A stretch of 8,086 nt of DNA from Rhodospirillales bacterium. GTDB taxonomy: Bacteria; Pseudomonadota; Alphaproteobacteria; Rhodospirillales; Casp-alpha2. The stretch is from the NCBI GenBank assembly GCA_030727885.1, contig JANRAT010000077.1, positions 1-8,086 on the forward strand, given 5' to 3'. The translations under genes and the position numbers were made by a program. The stretch's first letter is position 1. Each line of letters opens with the position of its first letter. Positions 1 through 5,474 of this stretch are shown here, piece after piece. The notes below the pieces were generated by a model that saw nothing but the letters and a program-made list of their open reading frames with translations, ran no database searches and was not told the DNA's origin.

Positions 1-1
1 T

Positions 2-646
2 TACAAGGGCCTGTCGATGCTTCTCGTTGAAAAGCCGCGCGGCACTGATGGCGACCCGTTCCCGAAAGACGGCATGAGCGGCGGCGAGATCGAAGTGCTC
101 GGCTACCGGGGCATGAAGGAATACGAGCTTGCCTTCGACGGCATGCAGGTGCCGGCCGGACAATTGCTCGGCGGCGAAGAAGGTCAGGGCTTCAAGCAGC
201 TGATGGCGACCTTCGAAAGTGCCCGCATCCAGACCGCGGCCCGCGCCGTCGGCGTCGCGCAGAACGCCATGGAACTGGGTCTTGAATATGCCAAGGGCCG
301 GGTCCAGTTCGGCAAGCCGATCTATGCCTTCCCGCGGGTCCACGGCAAGATCGCCTGGATGGCGGTCGAAACCATGATCGCCCGCCAGATCACCTATTTC
401 TCGGGCCGCGAAAAAGACTCCGAGCGGCGCTGCGACATCGAGGCCGGCATGGCCAAGCTGCTCGCCGCCCGCGTTGCCTGGTCCAACGCCGATGGCGCAT
501 TGCAGATACACGGCGGCAACGGCTATGCACTGGAATACCCGATATCCCGCGTGCTGTGCGATGCCCGCATTCTCAACATCTTTGAGGGTGCCGCCGAAAT
601 TCAGGCACAGGTGATTGCCCGTGGTTTGCTGGAGGGACGCAATTGA
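2..646 (+). CDS. mcd: Acyl-CoA dehydrogenase, C-terminal part; probable (2S)-methylsuccinyl-CoA dehydrogenase
   Basis: The 5' end lies outside the window; about 214 residues of the open frame are visible. The segment holds the end of the acyl-CoA dehydrogenase middle beta domain and the C-terminal helical domain: [14 protein letters not shown], then [39 protein letters not shown] and, near the end, [12 protein letters not shown]. By family knowledge the Glu of the FEG motif sits where the catalytic base of MCAD-type enzymes lies. The stretch [10 protein letters not shown]...[16 protein letters not shown] resembles methylsuccinyl-CoA dehydrogenase, the FAD enzyme that makes mesaconyl-CoA in the ethylmalonyl-CoA pathway, rather than a generic fatty acyl-CoA dehydrogenase. 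That assignment is from memory of the family. The class is near certain; the substrate is perhaps two in three. The stop overlaps the start of the next gene. Confidence 0.9.
   Translation, partial: YKGLSMLLVEKPRGTDGDPFPKDGMSGGEIEVLGYRGMKEYELAFDGMQVPAGQLLGGEEGQGFKQLMATFESARIQTAARAVGVAQNAMELGLEYAKGRVQFGKPIYAFPRVHGKIAWMAVETMIARQITYFSGREKDSERRCDIEAGMAKLLAARVAWSNADGALQIHGGNGYALEYPISRVLCDARILNIFEGAAEIQAQVIARGLLEGRN
631..637 (+). promoter_or_regulatory. Shine-Dalgarno site deciding a TTG start
   Basis: GGAGGGA ends 5 bases before TTG at 643, inside the last codons of the upstream dehydrogenase. No ATG or GTG lies at a comparable distance, so this strong site supports the TTG start and translational coupling. 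Confidence 0.7.
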
Positions 647-1176
647 GCCCTGCCCTGGCCCGTATTGACGACGAAGAAATCGCCGCCCGCGTTGCCGACG
701 TTATCGTCCGCGAAGCGACCGATGACGATGCCGAACAGATCATCGAACTGATCGAAGACGTGTATTCTGAATTTCAGGGCTGCGTTTTGCTGGTCGACGA
801 GGAAGAGCCTGAACTGCTCGCGCCGAAAAGTGCCTATGATAAAATCGGCGGCCGCTTCTGGGTTGCCGAATGCCATGGCCGGGTCTGCGGCACCATCGCC
901 CTGACCCCGACCGACGCGCCGCACGTTGCCAGACTGCACAAGCTGTATGTTTCAAGCGCCGCACGCGGTCGCGGTCTCGGCAGGACGCTGTGCAATCTCG
1001 CCGAAGACGCGGCCAAACAGTCGATGTCGGCGGAAATGATTATGATGTACACCGATTCCCGGTTCCTCAATGCACACCGGCTATACGAGCGTCTCAAGTA
1101 CAAGCGCCTGCCCGGCCTGATGCAGCGCGCCGACGCGTCCAACTCGGTCGAATACGTCTACACCAAAAAGCTCTGA
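643..1176 (+). CDS. GNAT family N-acetyltransferase
   Basis: A 177-residue protein with a single GNAT fold, the usual length for a one-domain member. Motif A is clear: [17 protein letters not shown] at residues 97-113, with the R-G-R-G-L-G loop (108-113) that holds the acetyl-CoA pyrophosphate. Motif B follows as [16 protein letters not shown] at 139-154. The acceptor cannot be told from sequence. The start is TTG, and TTGA overlaps the TGA stop of the dehydrogenase; a good ribosome site at 631-637 supports it. Overlap and shared strand suggest co-transcription and coupled translation with the dehydrogenase. A diverged copy of its last 14 codons recurs at 2111-2151. An acyl-amino-acid or protein acetyltransferase role is possible, but there is no direct evidence. 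Confidence 0.88.
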   Translation: MSPALARIDDEEIAARVADVIVREATDDDAEQIIELIEDVYSEFQGCVLLVDEEEPELLAPKSAYDKIGGRFWVAECHGRVCGTIALTPTDAPHVARLHKLYVSSAARGRGLGRTLCNLAEDAAKQSMSAEMIMMYTDSRFLNAHRLYERLKYKRLPGLMQRADASNSVEYVYTKKL

Positions 1177-1180
1177 TAAT

Positions 1181-1293
1181 CAGACAAAAGTGCGTCGCCC
1201 TGAACTTGATTCAGGGCCCATATTTTACAGCGATATTTTTGTAGGACTTATGGATCCTGAATCAAGTTCAGGATGACGGCTGTTTTTTGTCTG
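1181..1293. repeat. Large palindromic intergenic repeat (REP/BIME-like), possible GNAT terminator
   Basis: The two arms, about 1181-1222 and 1250-1293, are imperfect inverted copies. The outer ends CAGACAAAA (1181-1189) and TTTTGTCTG (1285-1293) match exactly. Inside, each arm carries its own small palindrome: CCTGAACTTGATTCAGG on the left and CCTGAATCAAGTTCAGG on the right. The unit CGTCATCCTGAA...TTCAGGATCCA is the type of dispersed palindrome common between genes in alphaproteobacteria. The whole folds into a long stem about 5 bases after the GNAT stop and has a T run at 1283-1288, so it may also end transcription of the dehydrogenase-GNAT pair. Confidence 0.8.
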
Positions 1294-1309
1294 CATCATT
1301 ATTATGGAT

Positions 1310-1366
1310 CACGCCCCTGGATTTGGCAGAGCCACATGCCAATTGATCCGCAACCTTATGCCGCGA
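1310..1366 (+). pseudogene. Remnant copy of the LysE gene start next to ribH
   Basis: Bases 1334-1364 match 2347-2377, the start region of the LysE-family gene, at 25 of 31 positions. In translation, MPIDPQPYAA here corresponds to MPIDLHLYAT there. The preceding CCCCTGG...TTTG pattern is shared as well. The copy runs into the ribH stop codon on the other strand and has no continuing LysE sequence. I read it as a decayed duplicate. See the matching GNAT-tail copy at 2111-2151. Confidence 0.5.
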
Positions 1367-1811
1367 CCAGTTTGCGGTGTACCGCCAGCGTGCCCATGAC
1401 CGCGTCGGCGGCCTCGCGCCCCTTGATCACGAAATGCGCCTTGAAGAAATTGATGTGCTCTTCGGTTTCCTGGAAATTGTGCGGCGTGAGGACCACGGAG
1501 AACACCGGCGTGTCCATTTCAAGCTGCACCTGCATCAGGCCGGAGACGACCGCGTCGGCGACGAACTCGTGCCGGTAGATTCCGCCGTCGACGACAAAAC
1601 CGGCTGCCACCACACAGGCGATATCGTCGCGGGCGGCAAGGCGCTTGGCGGCCAGCGGCAGTTCGAACGCGCCGGCGAGATTGTACGTTTCGATCGGCAT
1701 GTCAAAGCCGGCTTCGGCCATGCGTTCCTCGAACCCGACAAGGGCACGGTCGACGATGTCGGCGTGCCAGCGGGCCTGAATGTAGGCGATTTTCTGGGAT
1801 ACGGTAGTCAT
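1356..1811 (-). CDS. ribH: 6,7-dimethyl-8-ribityllumazine synthase, type II (RibH2)
   Basis: This 151-residue enzyme condenses 5-amino-6-ribitylamino-uracil with dihydroxybutanone phosphate to give 6,7-dimethyl-8-ribityllumazine, the penultimate step of riboflavin synthesis. Visible signatures are IQARWHADIVD at 11-21 with Trp15 in the place of the substrate-stacking Phe of type I enzymes, GAFELP at 47-52, GGIYRHEF at 76-83 with the conserved His81, and VVLTPHNFQETEEH at 106-119. The W, GIYRHEF and VLTPHNF features match the Brucella/rhizobial RibH2 class, known as decamers, often of low activity. The start chosen is ATG at 1811, because MTTVSQKIAYIQ aligns with family N termini and AGGAG lies about 11 bases upstream. 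A 27-codon extension to 1892 is open but runs up to the riboswitch and looks like chance. It is a single-gene unit controlled by FMN. Confidence 0.93.
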   Translation of the reverse strand: MTTVSQKIAYIQARWHADIVDRALVGFEERMAEAGFDMPIETYNLAGAFELPLAAKRLAARDDIACVVAAGFVVDGGIYRHEFVADAVVSGLMQVQLEMDTPVFSVVLTPHNFQETEEHINFFKAHFVIKGREAADAVMGTLAVHRKLVAA

Positions 1812-1869
1812 TGCTGTACGTGCTCCTGAATAAATTTGAACCGTACGCAATCGGGACATATGCATCGCC

Positions 1870-1883
1870 GCCGCGGATGCGGC
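1870..1883 (-). promoter_or_regulatory. Small hairpin in the ribH expression platform
   Basis: GCCGC-ATCC-GCGGC on the minus strand forms a 5-bp stem with a 4-base loop just downstream of riboswitch P1. It is not followed by a U tract, so it does not look like an intrinsic terminator. Whether it switches with P1 or the ribosome site at 1823-1827 cannot be told by eye. Confidence 0.35.
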
Positions 1884-1893
1884 TGCGGACATT

Positions 1894-2039
1894 GTTCTCT
1901 TTCATCCGGACTGTACCGTCGGCTCCGGCATCTCACCGGATCTGCTGACCCCGACCGCACCAAAGCCCGGCCGGGCGCTCGCGGGCTCATGCCTTTCGGC
2001 ACATACCGCCGGTGGGGAATCACACCCCGCCCCGAGAAC
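1894..2039 (-). promoter_or_regulatory. FMN riboswitch (RFN element) controlling ribH
   Basis: Read on the minus strand, 5' to 3', the element starts with GTTCTC (2039-2034), runs through GGGGTGTGATTCCCCACCGG and CGGT, includes the conserved GCCCGCGAGCG portion, then CCGGTGAGATGCCGGAGCC, GACGGTACAGTCCGGATGAA, and closes with GAGAAC (1899-1894), which pairs with the first hexamer as P1. These blocks and their order are those of the RFN aptamer. The ribH ATG lies about 83 bases downstream. Between them is a short hairpin (1870-1883) with no T run, so control of translation is more likely than early termination. This is inference from the missing terminator. Confidence 0.95.
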
Positions 2040-2110
2040 GTGCCTTCAATATAAGCAACGATCCTGCAAAGGCGAGTGTAAATTCGAGGGGCCGGTAATA
2101 TTCAGGCACA

Positions 2111-2151
2111 GATGCGCCGAACTCGGTCGAATACGACTACACCAATAAGCT
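2111..2151 (+). pseudogene. Decayed copy of the GNAT gene 3' end
   Basis: Bases 2120-2151 match 1141-1172, the last codons of the GNAT gene, at 30 of 32 positions. Extending to 2111-2151 gives about 36 of 41. In frame it reads DAPNSVEYDYTNKL against [14 protein letters not shown]. No start, no upstream GNAT sequence and no stop at the matching place are present, so it is not a gene. It lies in the same orientation as the real gene, on the far side of ribH and its riboswitch. Confidence 0.75.
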
Positions 2152-2158
2152 TCAGGCT

Positions 2159-2271
2159 TCCCCCCCACCTGTCCTCTCCCCCGCTATCGCAGGAGAGAGG
2201 GACTCGCGGATCAATGCCCGTACCACTCTTCTCCCTCTCCCCCTCATCGGGGAGAGGTTAGGTGAGGCGGT
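2159..2271. repeat. Second palindromic intergenic repeat, C/T-rich type
   Basis: The left arm (about 2159-2202) and right arm (about 2226-2271) are imperfect inverted copies: CCCCACCTGTCCTCTCCCCC against GGGGAGAGGTTAGGTGAGG. Each arm holds its own hairpin. The right one is a perfect 9-bp stem, CCTCTCCCC (2234-2242) with GGGGAGAGG (2249-2257) around a 6-base loop. The sequence family differs from the repeats at 1181 and 7377. It lies between the GNAT-tail copy and the LysE gene. Confidence 0.75.
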
Positions 2272-2286
2272 GAATACACTCATCAA

Positions 2287-2318
2287 TTGACAACATGCCC
2301 TTACAAGAATCTGATACT
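2287..2318 (+). promoter_or_regulatory. Possible promoter of the LysE-family gene
   Basis: TTGACA at 2287-2292 is a perfect -35 hexamer. The only -10-like match downstream is GATACT at 2313-2318, with a long 20-base spacer, so the pair is weak. If used, transcription would begin near 2325, after the ATG at 2295, which agrees with a start at 2340 or 2349. Confidence 0.3.
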
Positions 2319-2348
2319 GTCCCCTGGCCTTTGATCCGGATGCCTCAC

Positions 2349-2987
2349 ATGCCCATCGATCTGCACCTTTATGCCACGTTCGTTCTCGCCACGACGCTGT
2401 TGATTTTGATGCCGGGGCCGATCGTCACGCTGGTGATCGCCAATTCCCTGAAGCACGGCACGCGAACAGGGCTGACAACGGTGATCGGCGCCAACTCCGG
2501 CTCAACGATCCTGATGACGGCGGGGGCTCTCGGCCTGTCGACCGTGCTGGCGGTGGCTGCGGATATATTCGAGTGGATCCGCTGGGCCGGTGTCTTGTAT
2601 CTGGTCTATCTCGGCGCGCGCGAATGGCGCAGCGCATTTCGCAAACAACCTGACGCCGGCACCGTTCTGCCACCCGACGAAAAACCGAAAGGGGTTTACT
2701 GGCATGGCTTCATCGTCGCCATCACCAACCCGAAAACGATTTTCTTTTTCGTCGCGTTCTTCCCGCAGTTCATTGATCCGGAGCAGCCGTATGCGCCGCA
2801 GATCACCCTGCTCTGCGTCACCTTCATCGCGCTGGCCTGCCTGCTGGACGGCATGTACGCCTTGATTGCCGGCCGCGCCCGCTTCTGGCTGGCCGGGGCC
2901 AAACGGGCCCGCCTCAGACACGGCATCACCGGCACATTGTTGCTGGGCACAAGCCTCGGTCTGGCGATTGCCAGAAGAGGCTCGTAA
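2349..2987 (+). CDS. LysE/RhtB-family amino acid exporter
   Basis: A 212-residue membrane protein from the ATG at 2349 (MPIDLHLYATFVL). The family length is about 205-215 and its members begin with the first helix, so the upstream in-frame ATGs at 2295 and 2340 are less likely; no good ribosome site favours any of them. Features are the PGP motif at residues 22-24 after the first helix, a second hydrophobic stretch with GANSGSTILMTAGALGLS, IRWAGVLYLVYLGAREWR, the conserved GFIVAITNPKTIFFFVAFFPQFI and two C-terminal hydrophobic segments. Family members export amino acids such as lysine, threonine, homoserine or leucine; the substrate here is unknown. It is transcribed alone and converges on the nuclease gene with about 21 bases between stops. 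A fragment of its start is duplicated near 1334. Confidence 0.9.
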   Translation: MPIDLHLYATFVLATTLLILMPGPIVTLVIANSLKHGTRTGLTTVIGANSGSTILMTAGALGLSTVLAVAADIFEWIRWAGVLYLVYLGAREWRSAFRKQPDAGTVLPPDEKPKGVYWHGFIVAITNPKTIFFFVAFFPQFIDPEQPYAPQITLLCVTFIALACLLDGMYALIAGRARFWLAGAKRARLRHGITGTLLLGTSLGLAIARRGS

Positions 2988-3024
2988 CCGCCTACCCTGC
3001 GAACCGGTTCAGCGTTCGGCGGTT
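2986..3024. terminator. Possible bidirectional terminator between convergent genes
   Basis: AACCGCC (2986-2992) pairs with GGCGGTT (3018-3024), and the loop contains the palindrome GAACCGGTTC (3001-3010). It spans the gap between two convergent genes and overlaps the nuclease stop. No clear T run follows on either strand, so support is weak. Confidence 0.3.
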
Positions 3025-3905
3025 TCCGTCAGCGCCCTATCCAGCAGCGGCATCAGATCCAGCCCGCTCATCGCTTCGATGGTGCTGACCGGCACCCGTG
3101 CCTGTTGCAGCATCCGCTCGGCATCTTTGTGCGCCACGTCGCGGTCTTCGTGCCTGAGCAGCCAGGCCGAGACGCGCAGCTTCAGTCCGGCTGTTTCCAC
3201 TACGACTTTATAAAAATGACTGGCGATTGCCGGATGCACGGTGCCGTTGTGATTGTGTGTCAGCGGCACCGACGCCGCCGCATCGGGTTTGCCGTCGGCG
3301 TCATAATCAAAGATCGCGCCGGAGATCACGTAAAGGCTTTCGTCACGGCGCGCCATGTCTCGGACCCGGGTCTCAAGTTCGCGCCAGATGGTGCGGTTGA
3401 AACCGGCATACTGCGGCGCGATGTTGGAAAAGACGTAGGTGTTGACCATCGCCTGTTCGGATCTGGTCATGTCGGCGCTCGGCACCATGTGGCCGCGGTC
3501 CATGCCGCTCCGGCGGAAACTGGCGCAGTCGCTGCCGCCGACAATCGTGTTCAGGCGCGGGTCCGGTCTGAAGCACTGGGTGCGGTGACGGCGGGTGCTG
3601 AGATCGTCCGCCGACAGCCTGTACATCACCCAGACCGGCATGTGCAGGCGGGGATCAAATCCGGTGATCCAGTTCGGCTGGACCAGCACTTGTATGTCAT
3701 CGGCATGCGCAGCCGCCGCAACCGGCAGACCCCAGGGCGCATGACGGATGATTCCCTGCCCTGAGGGGATCGCGGTCAGCGCCTGATCATACCGAGCCAC
3801 CGTCGACGCCGGCACATCGCAGCCGCAGGTCTCACCGCCGGCGGCGCTGCCTGCGAGCAGCATCAGCCAGAAACACAGCAAAATACTTATATGTGTTATT
3901 TTCAT
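3009..3905 (-). CDS. Secreted DNA/RNA non-specific endonuclease (Serratia nuclease/EndoG family)
   Basis: A 298-residue protein with an N-terminal signal peptide (MKITHISILLCFWLMLLAGS, cleavage near AAGG). The beta-beta-alpha-metal nuclease core is complete: DRGH at 136-139 with catalytic His139, then SNIAPQYAGFN with Asn170 at the metal-ligand position (Serratia Asn119) and Glu178 in WRELE matching Serratia Glu127. The enzyme should cut DNA and RNA without sequence preference in the periplasm or outside the cell. Cysteines at 27, 29, 111 and 127 could form disulfides. The start is ATG at 3905; an upstream ATG at 3965 would bury the signal peptide behind 20 residues. No ribosome site is seen for either start. 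No inhibitor or toxin-delivery domain is present, so a nutritional or matrix-degrading role is more likely than a toxin. Confidence 0.93.
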   Translation of the reverse strand: MKITHISILLCFWLMLLAGSAAGGETCGCDVPASTVARYDQALTAIPSGQGIIRHAPWGLPVAAAAHADDIQVLVQPNWITGFDPRLHMPVWVMYRLSADDLSTRRHRTQCFRPDPRLNTIVGGSDCASFRRSGMDRGHMVPSADMTRSEQAMVNTYVFSNIAPQYAGFNRTIWRELETRVRDMARRDESLYVISGAIFDYDADGKPDAAASVPLTHNHNGTVHPAIASHFYKVVVETAGLKLRVSAWLLRHEDRDVAHKDAERMLQQARVPVSTIEAMSGLDLMPLLDRALTETAER

Positions 3906-3915
3906 AATTATATAT

Positions 3916-3935
3916 TTTAACGTGTTTACGTTAAA
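3916..3935. promoter_or_regulatory. Operator-like palindrome upstream of the nuclease gene
   Basis: TTTAACGTgtttACGTTAAA is an 8-4-8 perfect inverted repeat starting 10 bases upstream of the nuclease ATG, in an AT-rich patch that also holds TATAAT (minus strand, 3912-3907). The placement suits a dimeric repressor site; the regulator is unknown. Confidence 0.45.
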
Positions 3936-4057
3936 GAGTCCCTTGAAATCGCCCTCGCTCATCATCGCGGTGCAGGTTGAAGATTTGGTGAATATCCGGG
4001 CATCCAGGCCCGTCCGCTTGCCCTGCGGGGCAATATCCTTAAGCTGGGATCAGAAAC

Positions 4058-4073
4058 CGGCGCTGCAGCGCCG
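4058..4073. repeat. Perfect 16-bp palindrome CGGCGCTGCAGCGCCG
   Basis: The two halves are exact reverse complements. As RNA it would form a 6-bp stem with a TGCA loop and no T run. It could be an operator or a hairpin; the role is unknown. Confidence 0.4.
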
Positions 4074-4119
4074 CCAACATTCCGGATCGGGCCAGTCCTT
4101 CTTGTGGCTTTCACGGGCA

Positions 4120-4135
4120 GCTTCTGATCAGAAGC
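4120..4135. promoter_or_regulatory. Perfect 16-bp palindrome GCTTCTGATCAGAAGC, candidate operator
   Basis: An exact inverted repeat with no spacer, about 100 bases upstream of the methyltransferase ATG, where a promoter and operator would be expected. It is mixed in composition, so less likely to arise by GC bias. Confidence 0.4.
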
Positions 4136-4237
4136 GCATCCCTGTTTTCTGGCCCAGACCTGCTTTTGCGCATTAAGCCTACAGCGGCTTTCGCGTGCAT
4201 GCGCCCGGTCCGCGACAGAACTGGAGTGACCACCACC

Positions 4238-5257
4238 ATGCACCCACAACTGGCACAAACGGCCGAAGACGTTTCGCGTATTGCGTTCGGCTTCATGGCG
4301 TCGAAGGCACTGTTTGCCGGCCTGCACATTGACGTTTTCACGCACCTGTCGGAAGGTCCGAAAACGATCCGTGAAATTGCCAAATCTTCTGCCGTCCCTG
4401 AAAATCGCGTGATGACGCTGATGACGGCACTGACCAGTATCGGTCTCGCCGATTATACTGACGGCAAATATGCCAACGCGCCCGGCGCCGAAGCGTTCCT
4501 GTCGAAAAACTCCAAGTACGATTTCGGGGATTATCTGCGCTATCAGATCGATCAGCAGATGTACCCGTTCCTTGAGCAGCTCAACAACGTCATGGATGGC
4601 ACGCTCGATCCGGAAGCCGTTGATTCTTATCAACACTGGATGTCCGATCCGGCACAGGCAGCGCTTTACAGCAATGCACAGCATGCCGGCTCTCTCGGAC
4701 CCGGACGCAGCATTGCAAGAACCGTTGATCTGACCGGCGCGACCTCCTTGCTGGATGTCGGCGGCGGCACCGGGGCGATGACGATCCGCCTGCTCGAAGC
4801 CAACCCCGAGCTGACATCCACGATCATCGATTTCCCGAACGTCAGCGAGATCGGCTGGAATTTCATCACCGATGCCGGGATGATCGACCGGGTCCGTTAT
4901 ATCCCCGGCAATGCCCTGGTTGCGGAATGGCCGACCGATCAGGGTGCTGTGCTGATGTCGTATCTGTTCAGCGGCGTGCCCGGTACTGAAGTGCCGAAAC
5001 TGGTTGAGCGCGCTTTCGAGGCCCTGGCCCCCGGCGGCACATTCATGGTGCACGATTTCATGGTCGCCGATGACCGCGAAGGACCATCGATGGCCGCCCT
5101 CTGGCAGTTGCAGCACATGGCCTTCACGCCCGATGCGCACTCGATCACCGCCGGCTGGCTGAAATCCGAAATGGGAAAAGTCGGCTTCAGGAACATAGAG
5201 GATGCCGAAGCCATTCCCGGCCTGACGCATCTGGTCTACGCGGTGAAGCCGGGCTGA
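4238..5257 (+). CDS. Family 2 O-methyltransferase-like protein (SAM-dependent)
   Basis: A 339-residue protein with the two-domain build of plant/bacterial O-methyltransferases (acetylserotonin and hydroxyneurosporene methyltransferase relatives). Residues about 13-90 form the winged-helix dimerisation domain (GFMASKALFAGLHIDVF, later LTSIGLADYTDGKYANAP). The SAM domain begins with motif I, LLDVGGGTG at 171-179, with acidic Asp198 in IIDFPNV. The place where the family usually has the catalytic His in an LHDW motif reads LMSYLFSGVPG (239-249), so that His is missing, although VHDF follows at 271-274. Start is ATG 4238 with GGAG 11 bases upstream; the open frame extends to 4166 without support. 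It stands alone on its strand. Substrate unknown, and methyl transfer to oxygen is not assured. Confidence 0.85.
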   Translation: MHPQLAQTAEDVSRIAFGFMASKALFAGLHIDVFTHLSEGPKTIREIAKSSAVPENRVMTLMTALTSIGLADYTDGKYANAPGAEAFLSKNSKYDFGDYLRYQIDQQMYPFLEQLNNVMDGTLDPEAVDSYQHWMSDPAQAALYSNAQHAGSLGPGRSIARTVDLTGATSLLDVGGGTGAMTIRLLEANPELTSTIIDFPNVSEIGWNFITDAGMIDRVRYIPGNALVAEWPTDQGAVLMSYLFSGVPGTEVPKLVERAFEALAPGGTFMVHDFMVADDREGPSMAALWQLQHMAFTPDAHSITAGWLKSEMGKVGFRNIEDAEAIPGLTHLVYAVKPG

Positions 5258-5292
5258 TCGCCTTACACCGCCACGGTCCTGCGGCCTTATCC

Positions 5293-5321
5293 GTCCCGTT
5301 CCCGGTTTCAGGGAACGGGAC
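5293..5321 (+). terminator. Hairpin after the methyltransferase gene
   Basis: GTCCCGTTCCC (5293-5303) pairs perfectly with GGGAACGGGAC (5311-5321) around a 7-base loop, 36 bases after the stop. The 11-bp stem is strong but is followed by AGCCCCCTT rather than a T run. It also separates this gene from the leuA promoter, which begins at 5329. Confidence 0.6.
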
Positions 5322-5328
5322 AGCCCCC

Positions 5329-5357
5329 TTGACCCGGGTATCAAGCTGACATATGTT
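5329..5357 (+). promoter_or_regulatory. leuA promoter
   Basis: TTGACC (5329-5334, 5 of 6 to the -35 consensus) and TATGTT (5352-5357, 4 of 6 to the -10 consensus) are separated by exactly 17 bases. The expected start of transcription is about 5364, the A of the leader peptide ATG. Confidence 0.6.
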
Positions 5358-5363
5358 TTTTGC

Positions 5364-5420
5364 ATGATGTTGAAACTGAACCGCGCCGAGCTACTGCTCC
5401 TTATCACCCCGGAGTCCTGA
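5364..5420 (+). CDS. leuL: leu leader peptide (attenuation control of leuA)
   Basis: An 18-codon ORF, MMLKLNRAELLLLITPES, with six Leu codons, four of them consecutive and all different (CTA CTG CTC CTT, 5391-5402). That run upstream of leuA is the mark of an attenuator that senses charged leucine tRNA. No ribosome site precedes it, but the predicted transcription start falls on its first base, so it is probably translated as a leaderless mRNA, as is established for the trp leader of Sinorhizobium meliloti. A second ATG at 5367 is an alternative start. The stop lies inside a hairpin (5406-5433). It is too short for ordinary gene finding. Confidence 0.75.
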   Translation: MMLKLNRAELLLLITPES

Positions 5421-5433
5421 AGGGACGCCGGGT
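5406..5433 (+). promoter_or_regulatory. Leader hairpin over the leuL stop codon (1:2 type)
   Basis: CCCGG (5408-5412) and GTCC (5414-5417) pair with GGAC (5423-5426) and CCGGG (5428-5432) around TGAAG, with one A-G mismatch. A ribosome held at the Leu codons would cover its 5' side. Its 3' side (CCGGGTC, 5428-5434) can partly pair with the terminator 5' arm (5551-5561), giving a candidate antiterminator. Confidence 0.45.
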
Positions 5434-5474
5434 CACTGCTGCGCTGTTCGTTATTTACTACTGAGTTCGACATC

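Larger units (their letters stand above)
3906..4237. other. Divergent intergenic region between nuclease and methyltransferase genes
   Basis: A 332-base stretch with no convincing gene; small open frames here lack ribosome sites and family resemblance. It must carry promoters in both directions. It holds three strong palindromes (3916-3935, 4058-4073, 4120-4135) and is AT-rich beside the nuclease start (about 3880-3935), unlike the rest of the window. Confidence 0.7.

Noticed and set aside
1377..1829. A 150-codon open frame on the plus strand over ribH
   Set aside because: It is opposite a confident RibH2 and has no motif or ribosome site.
1812..1892. N-terminal extension of ribH to an upstream ATG at 1892
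   Set aside because: It would start at the edge of riboswitch P1, and the added residues are low-complexity Ala/Ser. The family N terminus and the AGGAG at 1823-1827 favour ATG 1811.
2100..2111. ATTCAGGCACAG, also present at 599-610 in the dehydrogenase gene
   Set aside because: A 12-base match is expected a few times by chance in a window this size. It does not extend, so I did not take it as part of the duplication.
3009..3905. The nuclease as a secreted toxin or defence effector
   Set aside because: It has an ordinary signal peptide and a single nuclease domain, with no delivery domain, no adjacent immunity gene and no defence partner in view.
3922..4176. An 84-codon plus-strand frame in the divergent intergenic region
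   Set aside because: It has no ribosome site, no motif, and crosses all the palindromes; probably chance.
4166..4237. N-terminal extension of the methyltransferase
   Set aside because: The extra 24 residues do not resemble the family, and GGAG lies upstream of ATG 4238.
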